DNA of 31,624 nt from an uncultured Caldimonas sp. (GCF_946480305.1 NZ_CAMLJQ010000050.1:1-31624), one strand, 5' to 3'. Positions 7,691-16,611 are shown, counted from the first letter of the stretch. Translations and numbers: made by a program. Notes: generated by a model not told the origin, from the letters alone.

Positions 7691-7761
7691 CGTTCACCAA
7701 ACCGTTCTATCGAACGCCGTCAGTGTGCCCGACCGGGCCGAGCAAAGGAAGGACTGCACCG

Positions 7762-8970
7762 ATGTCCACCGAAGATTTCTACCGCCACCTGCAGGCCGAA
7801 CTGGAAGGCACGCGCGCAGCGGGTCTGTACAAGACCGAGCGCATCATCGCCACACCCCAAGGCGCGGTGATCCGCACGACCGACGGTCGCGAGGTGATCA
7901 ACCTTTGCGCCAACAACTATCTTGGGCTGTCGTCTCACCCGCGGGTGATCGAGGCCGCGCATGAGGCCCTGCGCACGCACGGCTATGGCTTGAGTTCGGT
8001 GCGCTTCATCTGCGGGACGCAGGATCTGCACAAGCAGCTCGAAGCCCGCCTTTCACGCTTTCTCGGCACCGAAGACACCATCCTCTATGCCGCTGCGTTC
8101 GACGCGAATGGCGGGTTGTTCGAGCCGCTGCTCGGCGAACAGGACGCAGTGATCAGCGACGCGCTGAACCATGCCTCCATCATCGATGGCATCCGACTGT
8201 GCAAGGCCCGGCGCTACCGCTACGAGCACAACAACCTCGAAGACCTGGAGCGGTGTCTGCAGCAGGCGAGGGCGGACGGCGCGCGCTACACGCTGGTGTT
8301 CACCGATGGCGCGTTCTCGATGGATGGCACCATCGCGCAGCTCGACCGCATTCGCGAGATCACCGACCGCTACGGCGCGCTGCTGGGGATCGATGAATGC
8401 CATGCGACGGGTTTCCTAGGGCGCACTGGGCGAGGCACGCATGAATACCGAGGACTGCTGCAGGACGGACGCAGCAAGGTGGACATCATCACCGGCACGC
8501 TGGGCAAGGCGCTCGGCGGGGCGAGCGGCGGTTTCACCAGCGGGCGCCGAGAAGTGATCGAACTGCTGCGGCAGCGTTCGCGTCCGTATCTGTTCTCCAA
8601 CACGCTTGCACCGGTCATCGCCGGCGCGTCCATCGCTGTGCTCGATCTGCTGGAGGGTTCCACCGAGCTGCGCGACAAGCTGGAAGCGAACACGCGTTAC
8701 TTCCGGCACGCCATTACCGATGCGGGCTTCGACATCAAGCCGGGAGAGCACCCGATCGTGCCGATCATGGTGTACGACGCGGTGAAGGCGCAGCAACTCA
8801 GCGCCCGCCTGCTCGAACTCGGCATCTATGCCATCGGCTTTTTCTACCCGGTGGTGCCGAAGGGGCAGGCGCGCATCCGCGTGCAGCTTTCTGCGGTGCA
8901 TGAGCGTGGGCATCTCGATGCCGCCGTGCAGGCTTTCACCCAAGCCGGCCACGAACTGAACCTGCTGTGA
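7762..8970 (+). CDS. kbl: Glycine C-acetyltransferase (2-amino-3-ketobutyrate CoA ligase)
   Basis: A 402-residue PLP enzyme of the alpha-oxoamine synthase family, close to the 398 residues of E. coli Kbl. It splits 2-amino-3-ketobutyrate with CoA into glycine and acetyl-CoA in the cytoplasm, the second step of threonine degradation. The PLP lysine is K249 in TGTLGKALGGASGG; H137 (NHASIIDG) stacks on the ring and D211/H214 (DECHATGFLG) complete the pocket. The start ATG 7762 has a strong AAAGGAAGG nine bases upstream; the frame is open much further upstream, but this crosses the operator region and was ignored. It is followed by tdh after 11 bases, an operon making the whole threonine-to-glycine pathway, probably controlled by the divergent XRE-cupin protein. 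Confidence 0.97.
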   Translation: MSTEDFYRHLQAELEGTRAAGLYKTERIIATPQGAVIRTTDGREVINLCANNYLGLSSHPRVIEAAHEALRTHGYGLSSVRFICGTQDLHKQLEARLSRFLGTEDTILYAAAFDANGGLFEPLLGEQDAVISDALNHASIIDGIRLCKARRYRYEHNNLEDLERCLQQARADGARYTLVFTDGAFSMDGTIAQLDRIREITDRYGALLGIDECHATGFLGRTGRGTHEYRGLLQDGRSKVDIITGTLGKALGGASGGFTSGRREVIELLRQRSRPYLFSNTLAPVIAGASIAVLDLLEGSTELRDKLEANTRYFRHAITDAGFDIKPGEHPIVPIMVYDAVKAQQLSARLLELGIYAIGFFYPVVPKGQARIRVQLSAVHERGHLDAAVQAFTQAGHELNLL

Positions 8971-8981
8971 AGGGGGCGCAG

Positions 8982-9932
8982 ATGAATCCGAAGATCCTCG
9001 TCATCGGTGCCAACGGCCAGATCGGCAGCGAACTGGCCGAAGCGCTGGTTGCGCGTCACGGAGCAGCTCAGGTGGTGGCCGCCGACCTGGCAGATGCTGC
9101 GCGCGTGCAAAGCTCGAGCTATGAAAAGCTCGACGTGCTCGATGCCGCCGCGTTGGCCGACATCGTTCGTCGGCACGGCATCACCCAGATCTATCACCTG
9201 GCAGCGGCCTTGTCGGCCCGAGGCGAGCAACACCCGGTGTGGGCCTGGGACCTGAACATGCGCGGACTGCTCAACGTGCTCGAGGTCGCACGCGAACATG
9301 CGCTCGACCGCATCTTCTGGCCAAGTTCCATCGCGGCGTTTGGCCCGGGCACGCCGGCCGAGCCGGCGCCGCAACACACCGTGATGGACCCTGGCACCGT
9401 CTACGGCATCTCGAAGCTCGCCGGCGAACGCTGGTGCGCGTGGTACCACGCCAAGCATGGGCTGGACGTGCGCAGCCTTCGCTATCCGGGCCTGATCAGT
9501 TGGAAGACGCCGCCCGGCGGCGGCACCACCGACTATGCGGTCGAGATCTTCCATGCCGCGCGTCGGCAGGGGCGCTACCAATGCTTCCTGGCCGCAGACA
9601 CGCGCCTGCCGATGATGTACATGCCGGACGCGCTGCGCGCCACGATCGAGTTGATGGAGGCGCCTGCCGAACGCGTGCGCGAACGCAGCTCATACAACCT
9701 GGCGGGTGTGAGTTTCACGCCGGCGGAGATCGCCTCCGAGATCGCGCGCCGGGTACCCGGTTTTGCCGTGACCTACGAGCCTGATTTCCGTGAGGCCATC
9801 GCACGCACGTGGCCGCGCTCGATCGACGACACCGCGGCGCGTGCCGACTGGGGCTGGCGGCCGCATTTCGACCTTGCGGCCATGGTGGCAGACATGCTCG
9901 CGCACATCCCGCCTCACCGGCTGGCCGCATGA
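8982..9932 (+). CDS. tdh: L-threonine 3-dehydrogenase, short-chain (epimerase-like) type
   Basis: A 316-residue extended SDR enzyme oxidising L-threonine to 2-amino-3-ketobutyrate with NAD. GANGQIG at residues 9-15 binds NAD; S115/S116, Y141 and K145 (YGISK) are the catalytic residues. The stretches SLRYPGLISWKTPPGGGTTD and CFLAADTRLPMMYMPDALRA are diagnostic for the epimerase-type threonine dehydrogenases, such as that of Cupriavidus necator, and unrelated to the zinc-containing E. coli Tdh. The start is ATG 8982 with AGGGGG five bases upstream; a GTG at 8967 overlapping the kbl stop was rejected. Its position directly after kbl confirms the pathway. The unstable intermediate would be passed straight to Kbl. 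Confidence 0.96.
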   Translation: MNPKILVIGANGQIGSELAEALVARHGAAQVVAADLADAARVQSSSYEKLDVLDAAALADIVRRHGITQIYHLAAALSARGEQHPVWAWDLNMRGLLNVLEVAREHALDRIFWPSSIAAFGPGTPAEPAPQHTVMDPGTVYGISKLAGERWCAWYHAKHGLDVRSLRYPGLISWKTPPGGGTTDYAVEIFHAARRQGRYQCFLAADTRLPMMYMPDALRATIELMEAPAERVRERSSYNLAGVSFTPAEIASEIARRVPGFAVTYEPDFREAIARTWPRSIDDTAARADWGWRPHFDLAAMVADMLAHIPPHRLAA

Positions 9933-9950
9933 CGCCGGCCGGGCGGGGCG

Positions 9951-10283
9951 TCAGAACGGGATGCGCCCCGTCCACAGGTCCTTGTACATGACCCAGTCGC
10001 CCATGAAGCTGTAGAGCGGACGCTTGAACGAGGCCGGCCGGTTCTTCTCGAAGCCGAAGTGCCCGATCCAGGCAAAGCCATAGCCGCACAGCAGGCCCAC
10101 GAGCAGCCAGTAGGCCTGCCCCGTCGCCAGCAGCAGACCCAGGCAGGCGAGGGCGAGCGTGGAGCCCACGAAGTGCAGGCGCCGGCAGGTCCGGTTGCTG
10201 TGTTCCGCCAGGTAGAACGGATAGAACTCCGAGAAGCTCTTGAACGCCTTCGGATCGGTGGGGGCGAGCGTGGACGTGTTCAT
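9951..10283 (-). CDS. Mpo1-like protein (DUF962), small membrane protein
   Basis: A 110-residue protein with two or three membrane helices (about 37-53, 57-74). H28 (YLAEHSNRT), H37 (RRLHFVG) and H75 (IGHFGFEKNRP) are the conserved family histidines. Yeast Mpo1, a member of the same family, is an Fe(II)-dependent dioxygenase that removes one carbon from 2-hydroxy fatty acids; bacterial members are largely unstudied, so a lipid-related oxygenase role is a family-based suggestion. It is the last gene of a three-gene run: its ATG overlaps the stop of the alpha/beta hydrolase as ATGA (10280-10283). It converges on tdh with 18 bases between the stops. Confidence 0.9.
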   Translation of the reverse strand: MNTSTLAPTDPKAFKSFSEFYPFYLAEHSNRTCRRLHFVGSTLALACLGLLLATGQAYWLLVGLLCGYGFAWIGHFGFEKNRPASFKRPLYSFMGDWVMYKDLWTGRIPF

Positions 10284-11116
10284 GCGGCAACCTCCTTCGG
10301 TGGCGATGACAGGAACGCCTTCAACGCATTCAACACCCCGTCGGGCGCTTCCGCCATCAGGTTGTGCCCGGCCTGCAAGCGGCGCACATCGGCCTTGAGC
10401 AGGCGCACCAGCTCGGCCGTGGCCTTGGGCGATGTCATTTGATCCTTGTCGCCCAGCAGGAGTTGCACGGGGCAGCGCACCCGCACGGCGGCCTTTGCGG
10501 CCGCGGCGTAGCGGTCGCAGACGGTGAAGTCGTGCAGGAACAGGTTCGCCCCGTGCTCGCGTGCCGCATAGCCCGCCTGCAGGCGGCGCATCAGGGCCCG
10601 ATTGGCGCCGTGCAGCCAGGCGCCCGGTCCCGGCGCTGCGGGCTTGGCGGCCAGCGTCGAGTGCGAGAACGCGTTGACCATGTCGATCGCCTTCAGAGGA
10701 GCGTCGCGGGCCGTGTCCAGCAGCGCAGCGGAAACCTTCATCGGGTAGGCGGTGGCCACCAGCACCAGGTGGGTTGCCCGATCACCCAGGGCCGCCGCAG
10801 CTTCGAGCGCGATCAGCGAGCCCATGCTGTGGCCGGCCAGCGCCACCTGCCGTGCCCCGGCCGCGTCCAGCAGTCCGACGATCCAGGCGCCGAGGGATTC
10901 GACATCCGGCAGCGCCGGGCCCGTGCTGCGTCCGTGGCCTGGGAGGTCGACCGCCAGCACGGACCAGCCGTGATGCGCGAGGTAGCGACTTTGCAAGGCC
11001 CACACGCTGTGATCGTTCAGTGCGCCATGGATCAGCACGACGCATGGTTTGCCGGCGTCGAAAGGTTTGCCGCCGGTGTAAGCGTATGCCTCGCGGCCCT
11101 GTACCGTGAGCTTCAT
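10280..11116 (-). CDS. Alpha/beta-fold hydrolase
   Basis: A 278-residue alpha/beta hydrolase. The oxyanion segment LIHGALNDHSVW is at about 28-39, the nucleophile elbow is GHSMGS with S97, the acid is D223 or D225 (LLGDKDQM) and the base is H251 (QAGHNLMAE). A helical cap occupies about 125-205. There is no signal peptide, so it is cytoplasmic. The substrate is unknown; an ester, thioester or lactone are all possible. The ribosome binding site GGAGG is six bases before the ATG, which overlaps the metY stop (ATGA at 11113-11116), and its own stop overlaps the Mpo1-like gene in the same way. This tight coupling suggests that the three products are made together. Confidence 0.92.
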   Translation of the reverse strand: MKLTVQGREAYAYTGGKPFDAGKPCVVLIHGALNDHSVWALQSRYLAHHGWSVLAVDLPGHGRSTGPALPDVESLGAWIVGLLDAAGARQVALAGHSMGSLIALEAAAALGDRATHLVLVATAYPMKVSAALLDTARDAPLKAIDMVNAFSHSTLAAKPAAPGPGAWLHGANRALMRRLQAGYAAREHGANLFLHDFTVCDRYAAAAKAAVRVRCPVQLLLGDKDQMTSPKATAELVRLLKADVRRLQAGHNLMAEAPDGVLNALKAFLSSPPKEVAA

Positions 11117-12420
11117 GCGCCGCCTCCAGCCTTCTCGGCCACCTTCAACGCGCGGCCCAGATCGTCGATGAGATCGTCGGCGTTCTCCAGGCCGATCGAC
11201 AGGCGGATGGTCCCCTGCGTGATGCCGGCCTGCGCGAGCGCGGCGTCGTCCATGCGGAAGTGCGTGGTCGAGGCCGGGTGGATCACCAGCGAGCGGCAAT
11301 CGCCGACGTTGGCCAGGTGCGAGAAGACCTTCAGTGTCTCGATGAATTTGCGGCCTTGCGCCCGGTTGCCCTTCATGTCGAAGCTGAACACCGAGCCGCA
11401 GCCCCGCGGCAGCAGGCGCTGCGCGAGCGCATGGCTGGGGTGTTCGGGCAGCTCGGGGTAGCCGATGCGTTCGACCAGCGGATGCCGGCTGAGGAACTCG
11501 ACGACCTTGCGCGTGTTGGCGATGTGGCGCTCCATGCGCATCGACAAGGTCTCCACGCCCTGCAGGATCAGCCATGCGGTGTGCGGGCTCATGCAGGCGC
11601 CAAAGTCGCGCAGTCCTTCGCGGCGGGCACGCAGCAGGAAGGCGCCGACCGTGCTCTCATCGGTGAACACCATGTTGTGGAAGCCGGCGTAGGGCTGCGT
11701 CAACTCCGGGAACCGCCCCGAGGCGTCCCAGTCGAAGCCGCCGCTGTCGACCAGCACGCCGCCGATCACCGTGCCGTGGCCCGAGAGGAACTTGGTCGCC
11801 GAGTGGTACACGAGGTCGGCGCCATGATCGAACGGGCGCATCAGGTAGGGCGTGGTGAACGTCGAATCCACCAGCAGCGGAATGCCGTGCTCGTGTGCGA
11901 TGGCGCTGACGGCAGGAATGTCGAGCACGTCAAGGCCGGGGTTGCCAAGCGTTTCGCCGAAGAACAGCTTGGTGTTCGGCCGCACGGCGGCACGCCAGGC
12001 GTCGATGTCACCCGGTTTCACGAAGCTGGTCTCGATGCCGAAGCGTGCCAGCGTGTAGTGCAGCAGGTTGTGCGAGCCGCCGTAGAGCGCGGTGCTGGCC
12101 ACAATGTGCGAGCCGGCGCCCATCAATGTGGCTATTGCCAGGTGAAGGGCGGCCTGACCGCTCGAGGTGGCGATGGCGCCTGCGCCGCCCTCGAGCGCAG
12201 CGACGCGCTCTTCCAGCACCGCCGTGGTGGGGTTCGATATGCGCGAGTAGACGTGCCCGGAGCGCTCCATGTTGAACAGCGCCGCGGCATGGTCGCTGTC
12301 CTCGAACACGAAAGAGGTGGTCAGGTAGATCGGCACCGCGCGTGCACCGGTGGCGGGGTCGGGTGGGCTGCCGGCGTGCAGGGCCAGCGTGTCGAAGCCG
12401 GGGTCGGCGTATCCGGGCAT
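11113..12420 (-). CDS. metY: O-acetylhomoserine aminocarboxypropyltransferase (O-acetylhomoserine sulfhydrylase)
   Basis: A 435-residue PLP enzyme of the Cys/Met metabolism family. It makes homocysteine from O-acetylhomoserine and sulfide in the cytoplasm. The PLP lysine is K210 (YHSATKFLSGHG), and D185 (LLVDSTFTTPY) pairs with the pyridine nitrogen. The N-terminal DTLALHAG, the length and the C-terminal FSHLANVGDCRSLVIHPAST mark the MetY branch rather than cystathionine gamma-synthase or MetZ. GGAG lies upstream of the ATG at 12420. It leads a run with an alpha/beta hydrolase and an Mpo1-like protein, each joined by a four-base ATGA overlap. No metX is present in the window, so the acetylated substrate must come from elsewhere. 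Confidence 0.95.
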   Translation of the reverse strand: MPGYADPGFDTLALHAGSPPDPATGARAVPIYLTTSFVFEDSDHAAALFNMERSGHVYSRISNPTTAVLEERVAALEGGAGAIATSSGQAALHLAIATLMGAGSHIVASTALYGGSHNLLHYTLARFGIETSFVKPGDIDAWRAAVRPNTKLFFGETLGNPGLDVLDIPAVSAIAHEHGIPLLVDSTFTTPYLMRPFDHGADLVYHSATKFLSGHGTVIGGVLVDSGGFDWDASGRFPELTQPYAGFHNMVFTDESTVGAFLLRARREGLRDFGACMSPHTAWLILQGVETLSMRMERHIANTRKVVEFLSRHPLVERIGYPELPEHPSHALAQRLLPRGCGSVFSFDMKGNRAQGRKFIETLKVFSHLANVGDCRSLVIHPASTTHFRMDDAALAQAGITQGTIRLSIGLENADDLIDDLGRALKVAEKAGGGA

Positions 12421-12552
12421 GAATGTCTCCAGGTTGGCGCAACTCGCGGGTGTTTGGCACCAGCGGTTACCGCTCGGTCACATGCCGATGATTGTGGGCT
12501 ATATTGATTCACCCATCGGCCGCCTGGGGCGGGCCGGAACAGGAGGCACACC

Positions 12553-13017
12553 ATGAAAGTCAGCGACATCCTTCGCGTCAAGGGCGGGACGCTCTTCACC
12601 GTTTCCCCCGATCAACCGCTTGCCGAAGCACTGAAGGCGATGGCCGAGCACGACATCGGCTCGCTCGTCGTGATGGAGCACGGTGACCTGGTCGGCATGC
12701 TGACCTTCCGGGAAGTGATTCAGGCCGTGGTGCGCAACGGCGGCATGGTGGGCCAGACCATCGTGCGCACCGTGATGGACAACGCGCCGCTGACCTGCAC
12801 GCTCGAAACCGAGATCGACGAAGTGCGCCGCATGATGCTCGGCCGCCATGCCCGCTACATGCCCGTGATGAACCAGCGCACCTTGATGGGCGTCATTTCT
12901 TTCTACGACGTTGCCAAGGCCGTGGTCGACAGCCAGGACTTCGAGAACCGCATGCTCAAGGCCTACATCCGCGACTGGCCGGGTGCCGACGGCGGCGAGC
13001 CGGTCCAGACCCTTTGA
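12553..13017 (+). CDS. Two-CBS-domain protein
   Basis: A 154-residue protein made almost only of a pair of CBS motifs (about 8-60 and 75-130), the Bateman module that binds adenine nucleotides or SAM and reports energy state. Typical pieces are AMAEHDIGSLVVMEHGDLVGMLTFREV and, in the second motif, RHARYMPVMNQRTLMGVISFYDV. No enzyme or transporter domain is attached, so it probably acts by binding a partner that cannot be named. A perfect AGGAGG lies before the ATG, so translation should be strong. It is divergent from metY, with 132 bases between, and is followed by a hairpin-rich intergenic region before aroC, so it is likely monocistronic. Confidence 0.92.
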   Translation: MKVSDILRVKGGTLFTVSPDQPLAEALKAMAEHDIGSLVVMEHGDLVGMLTFREVIQAVVRNGGMVGQTIVRTVMDNAPLTCTLETEIDEVRRMMLGRHARYMPVMNQRTLMGVISFYDVAKAVVDSQDFENRMLKAYIRDWPGADGGEPVQTL

Positions 13018-13031
13018 GCTGACCACCGCCG

Positions 13032-13097
13032 AGGCGCCTGCGGCGCCTTGCAGGCCGCGCCGGCCCAGGAGGTCCGGCGGAGCCGGATCCGCGGTGG
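13032..13097. repeat. Hairpin-rich intergenic repeat between the CBS gene and aroC
   Basis: The 210 bases between the CBS stop and aroC hold nested inverted repeats: AGGCGCC/GGCGCCT around a TGC loop (13032-13048), TCCGGC/GCCGGA around GGA (13073-13087), and an outer pair CCACCGC (13023-13029) with GCGGTGG (13091-13097). Bases 13071-13094 match 27398-27421 in reverse complement at 22 of 24 positions, so this is one copy of a dispersed element. The hairpins may also end CBS transcription. Confidence 0.7.
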
Positions 13098-13149
13098 CTG
13101 CTCGGGCGTCCGCGCCCCCGTCGACTCCGTGGAGCCCTCCGTCGACGCT

Positions 13150-13155
13150 TAGAAT
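13150..13155 (+). promoter_or_regulatory. Possible -10 element for aroC
   Basis: TAGAAT, matching the sigma-70 -10 consensus at five of six positions, lies 72 bases before the aroC ATG. No convincing -35 is visible. A closely similar string, with AGAATCG followed by GC-rich bases and GCT, occurs upstream of the aldo/keto reductase at 15549, which supports a shared promoter type. Transcription data are lacking. Confidence 0.35.
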
Positions 13156-13227
13156 CGGGGCTTCCTCAACGGCCCGATCAGGCCTCGTGCGATGGCGAGG
13201 CGGAAGGCCCCCACCGTCCTTCAGTCC

Positions 13228-14331
13228 ATGTCCGGCAGCACCTTCGGCTCCCTGTTCACCGTCACCAATTTCGGCGAGTCCCATGGTCCGGCCATCGGCT
13301 GCGTGATCGATGGGTGCCCGCCGGGAATGGAGCTGTCCGAGGCCGACATCCAGCCTGACCTCGACCGCCGGCGCCCGGGCACCTCGCGCCACGTGACGCA
13401 GCGCAACGAGCCGGATGCGGTGGAGATCCTCTCCGGCGTGTATGAAGGCAAGACCACCGGCACGCCGATCTGCCTGCTGATCCGCAACACCGATCACCGC
13501 AGCAAGGACTACGGCAACATCCTGCAGACCTTCCGCCCCGGCCATGCCGACTACACCTATTGGCACAAGTACGGCATACGCGATCCGCGCGGCGGCGGGC
13601 GATCGTCGGCACGGCTGACGGCCCCGATGGTGGCGGCCGGCGCCGTGGCGAAGAAGTGGCTGCAGCGGCAATATGGCACCACCTTCCGCGGCTGCATGAC
13701 CCAGCTCGGCGAGATCGAGATCCCGTTCGAGTCGTGGGAGCACGTGCCGGACAACCCGTTTTTCGCGCCAAGCGCAACCGTGATCGCGCAGCTCGAGGAC
13801 TACATGGACGCGCTGCGCAAGGCCGGTGATTCGGTCGGCGCGCGCCTGCGGGTCGAAGCGACCAACGTGCCGGTCGGCCTGGGCGAGCCGCTGTTCGACA
13901 AGCTCGATGCCGACATCGCCTACGCGATGATGGGCATCAATGCGGTCAAGGGCGTCGAGATCGGTGCCGGCTTTGCCTGCGTCACCCAGAAGGGCACCGA
14001 GCATGGCGACGAGCTGACCCCGCAGGGCTTTCGCTCCAACAACGCGGGCGGCGTGCTCGGCGGCATCAGCACCGGGCAGGACATCGTCGTCTCCATCGCG
14101 ATCAAGCCGACCAGCTCGATCCGCAGCCCGCGTACCTCGATCGACCTCGCCGGCCAGCCTGCCACGGTCGAAACCTTCGGCCGCCACGATCCGTGCGTCG
14201 GCATCCGCGCGACCCCCATCGCCGAAGCCATGCTGGCGCTGGTGCTGATGGACCACGCGCTGCGCCATCGCGCGCAGTGCGGCGACGTGCACGTCGACAC
14301 GCCACGCATCCCCGGCCACCTGCCCGGCTGA
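13228..14331 (+). CDS. aroC: Chorismate synthase
   Basis: A 367-residue enzyme, the normal length, converting 5-enolpyruvylshikimate 3-phosphate to chorismate with reduced FMN, the last shared step of aromatic amino-acid synthesis. Family motifs are present in order: NFGESHGPA (14-22), [17 protein letters not shown] (about 48-64), [32 protein letters not shown] and [12 protein letters not shown]. The start is set at ATG 13228 because [20 protein letters not shown] aligns with known N-termini; an ATG at 13192 would add 12 unrelated residues. There is no clear Shine-Dalgarno before 13228. An MFS transporter gene follows after 13 bases and is probably co-transcribed. Confidence 0.98.
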   Translation: MSGSTFGSLFTVTNFGESHGPAIGCVIDGCPPGMELSEADIQPDLDRRRPGTSRHVTQRNEPDAVEILSGVYEGKTTGTPICLLIRNTDHRSKDYGNILQTFRPGHADYTYWHKYGIRDPRGGGRSSARLTAPMVAAGAVAKKWLQRQYGTTFRGCMTQLGEIEIPFESWEHVPDNPFFAPSATVIAQLEDYMDALRKAGDSVGARLRVEATNVPVGLGEPLFDKLDADIAYAMMGINAVKGVEIGAGFACVTQKGTEHGDELTPQGFRSNNAGGVLGGISTGQDIVVSIAIKPTSSIRSPRTSIDLAGQPATVETFGRHDPCVGIRATPIAEAMLALVLMDHALRHRAQCGDVHVDTPRIPGHLPG

Positions 14332-14344
14332 GCTTCGCCACCCG

Positions 14345-15526
14345 ATGGCCGCAGCTGCGTCGGCGCCGGGTGGCCTGTGGCGGTTCGCCGCGTTGTCGGC
14401 CACCTACTTCGCCTTCATCGGCTATTTCAACCCCTACTTGCCGCTGTGGCTCAAGGAGCTGGGCTTCGGCACGTTGGTGATCGGCGTGCTGGTGTCGGTG
14501 CAGAGCGTCACGCGGGTGATCGCTCCTTATGCCTGGGGATGGATCTCCGACCACACGGGGCAGCGCGCGCGGCTGTTGCGTCTGGCCTCGGTGCTGGCCT
14601 GCCTGTGCGCGCTGGGGCTGCTGCTGACCCCACGCTGGGTCGCGCCGCATGCCGGCTACGTCGGCGCCGTGCTGTTTTTGATGTTCATCAACACGAGCGC
14701 GATGATGCCGATGGCCGAGGCGGCGATGGCGCAACGCGTGAGCACCGAGCGTGGGCTGGACGTCGGCCGCTACGGGCGCATCCGGGTCTGGGGTTCGATC
14801 GGCTTCATCGTCACCGTCGTCGTGTTCGGTTTCTGGTTCGAAGGGCAGGGGCTGGCCTGGTTCGCGCCGGGCGCGGTGGCGATCCTGGTGGCGCTGGTGC
14901 TGGCGTGCGCGCGGCTGCCGGCCGATGACACGGCACCTGCCGGGCAGGAGGCCGCCCCTTCGCTCGCGCACGTGCTGGCCCAACCGGCGGTCCGCTGGTT
15001 CTTCGCGTCGGTGTTCTTCATGATCCTGGCGCACATCAGTCTCTACGCCTTCTTCTCGCTGCACCTCGATGCGCTGGGCTACAGCAAGGGCACGGTCGGC
15101 ATGCTGTGGGCCGTGTCGGTGGTGGCCGAGATCGGCTGGTTCCTGTGGCAGGGGCGCTGGCTGGGGCGCTGGCCGTTGACCACCTGGCTGGCCTTGGCCT
15201 GCCTCGTGGCGGCTTTTCGCTTCGGCGCGACCGCGGCCTTCGGCGCCAGCCTGGCGGTGCTCGTGCTGGCCCAGGCCGCGCACGCGGTCACCTTCGCGGC
15301 GCATCACACGGTATGCATCGCGTTGATCAACCAGTACTTCCCGGGCAGATTGCGCGGCCGGGGGCAGGCCCTGTACACCGTGGTGGGCTACGGCGTGCCC
15401 GGCGTGCTGGGCGGTGTGGCCGGCGGGGCACTGAGCGAGGCCGCAGGCATCGCCTCCGTGTTCTGGGTGGCAGGAGGGGCGGCGCTGCTCGCAACCGGCG
15501 CCGCATGGCGCACCGCCAATTCCTGA
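14345..15526 (+). CDS. MFS transporter (HcaT / MFS_1-like family)
   Basis: A 393-residue transporter with 12 predicted membrane helices in two bundles and a cytoplasmic loop near residues 195-215. The start FAALSATYFAFIGYFNPYLP, with two prolines in helix 1, and the loop WGWISDHTGQRARLLRLAS between helices 2 and 3 are typical of the MFS_1-like/HcaT group, to which the E. coli 3-phenylpropionate transporter belongs. The substrate is not known. It starts 13 bases after the aroC stop, an arrangement I recognise from other betaproteobacteria; a link to aromatic compounds is possible but unproven. No strong ribosome binding site is seen, so coupling to aroC translation is likely. Confidence 0.9.
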   Translation: MAAAASAPGGLWRFAALSATYFAFIGYFNPYLPLWLKELGFGTLVIGVLVSVQSVTRVIAPYAWGWISDHTGQRARLLRLASVLACLCALGLLLTPRWVAPHAGYVGAVLFLMFINTSAMMPMAEAAMAQRVSTERGLDVGRYGRIRVWGSIGFIVTVVVFGFWFEGQGLAWFAPGAVAILVALVLACARLPADDTAPAGQEAAPSLAHVLAQPAVRWFFASVFFMILAHISLYAFFSLHLDALGYSKGTVGMLWAVSVVAEIGWFLWQGRWLGRWPLTTWLALACLVAAFRFGATAAFGASLAVLVLAQAAHAVTFAAHHTVCIALINQYFPGRLRGRGQALYTVVGYGVPGVLGGVAGGALSEAAGIASVFWVAGGAALLATGAAWRTANS

Positions 15527-15547
15527 GCACGGCCCGCGCGAGCGGAG

Positions 15548-15553
15548 CAGAAT
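15548..15553 (+). promoter_or_regulatory. Possible -10 element for the aldo/keto reductase gene
   Basis: CAGAAT lies 36 bases before the ATG at 15589, in a string resembling the one upstream of aroC. It matches four of six positions of the -10 consensus. No good -35 is seen. Confidence 0.3.
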
Positions 15554-15588
15554 CGCCGCTCCTACCCATCATCTGCGGGAGCGAGTCC

Positions 15589-16611
15589 ATGCAATACACA
15601 TCCCTCGGCGCGACCGGCCTGAAGGTTTCGCGCATCTGCCTCGGCATGATGACCTATGGCACGCCGAAGTGGCGGCCCTGGGTGCTCGACGAGACGGCGA
15701 GCCGGCCGCTGGTGAAGAAGGCCATGGACCTGGGTATCAACTTCTTCGACACTGCCGACATGTATTCGGCCGGCGAGTGCGAGGTGCTCACGGGCCGGTT
15801 CGTGCGCGAGTTCTGCCGCCGCGACGAAGTCGTGATCGCGACCAAGGTCTACTTTCCGGTCGACCTGGATTACGCTGGCGGACCCGGCTCGGCGGGCTAC
15901 CAGCCCCGCCCCAATACGCAGGGGCTGAGCCGCAAGCGCATCTTCCACGCGGTGGACGCGAGCCTGCAACGCCTGGGCACGGACTACATCGACCTCTACC
16001 AGATCCACCGGTGGGACCCCCACACGCCGATCGAGGAGACGATGGAGGCGCTGCACGATGTGGTCAAGGCCGGCAAGGCGCGCTACATCGGCGCCAGCTC
16101 GATGTGGGCCTGGCAGTTCGCCAAGGCGCAGCAGATCGCGCGCGAGCGCGGGTGGACACGCTTCGTGAGCATGCAGAACCACTACAACCTGGCCTACCGG
16201 GAAGAGGAGCGCGAGATGATCCCGCTGTGCCGTGACCAGGGCGTCGCGCTCATCCCGTGGAGCCCGCTCGCGCGCGGCTTCCTGGCCGGCAACCGCAGCA
16301 AGACCGACAAGGACGCCGCCGCAACCTCGCGCGCGCAGACGGATGACATCGCGCAGAGCTACTACTACCGCGACAGCGATTTCAAGGTGGTGCAGACCTT
16401 GCGCGACCTCGCCGAGGCGAAGGGCGTGAGCGCAGCCACGCTGGCTTATGCGTGGCTGCTCAAGAAGGGCGTGACGGCACCGATCGTCGGCGCCAGCAAG
16501 CCGGGGCAACTCGAGGATGCCGTGCGTGCGGTCGAGATCGAACTTGGCGACGACGAAGCGCGCCAACTCGAGGCGCCGTACGAGCCGCACCCCGTGCTCG
16601 GCCATCAGTAA
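15589..16611 (+). CDS. Aldo/keto reductase
   Basis: A 340-residue NADPH-dependent oxidoreductase with the (beta/alpha)8 AKR fold. The catalytic tetrad is complete: D54 and Y59 ([12 protein letters not shown]), K86 (IATKVYF) and H140 (YQIHRWDP). The C-terminal cofactor-binding part reads [16 protein letters not shown]-terminal [20 protein letters not shown] and the length place it in the group that includes YajO-type reductases; the physiological substrate is unknown. GGGAG lies upstream of ATG 15589. It is 62 bases after the MFS gene with its own -10-like sequence, so it may be transcribed separately. A GC-rich hairpin follows the stop. Confidence 0.93.
   Translation: MQYTSLGATGLKVSRICLGMMTYGTPKWRPWVLDETASRPLVKKAMDLGINFFDTADMYSAGECEVLTGRFVREFCRRDEVVIATKVYFPVDLDYAGGPGSAGYQPRPNTQGLSRKRIFHAVDASLQRLGTDYIDLYQIHRWDPHTPIEETMEALHDVVKAGKARYIGASSMWAWQFAKAQQIARERGWTRFVSMQNHYNLAYREEEREMIPLCRDQGVALIPWSPLARGFLAGNRSKTDKDAAATSRAQTDDIAQSYYYRDSDFKVVQTLRDLAEAKGVSAATLAYAWLLKKGVTAPIVGASKPGQLEDAVRAVEIELGDDEARQLEAPYEPHPVLGHQ

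Noticed and set aside
7153..7761. Upstream extension of the kbl reading frame
   Set aside because: The frame happens to stay open through the regulator gene and the operator. Homology starts at MSTEDFY, and a strong ribosome binding site precedes ATG 7762.
12499..14403. A 634-residue minus-strand frame across the CBS gene and aroC
   Set aside because: It spans two unmistakable genes and an intergenic repeat, and its translation resembles no family.
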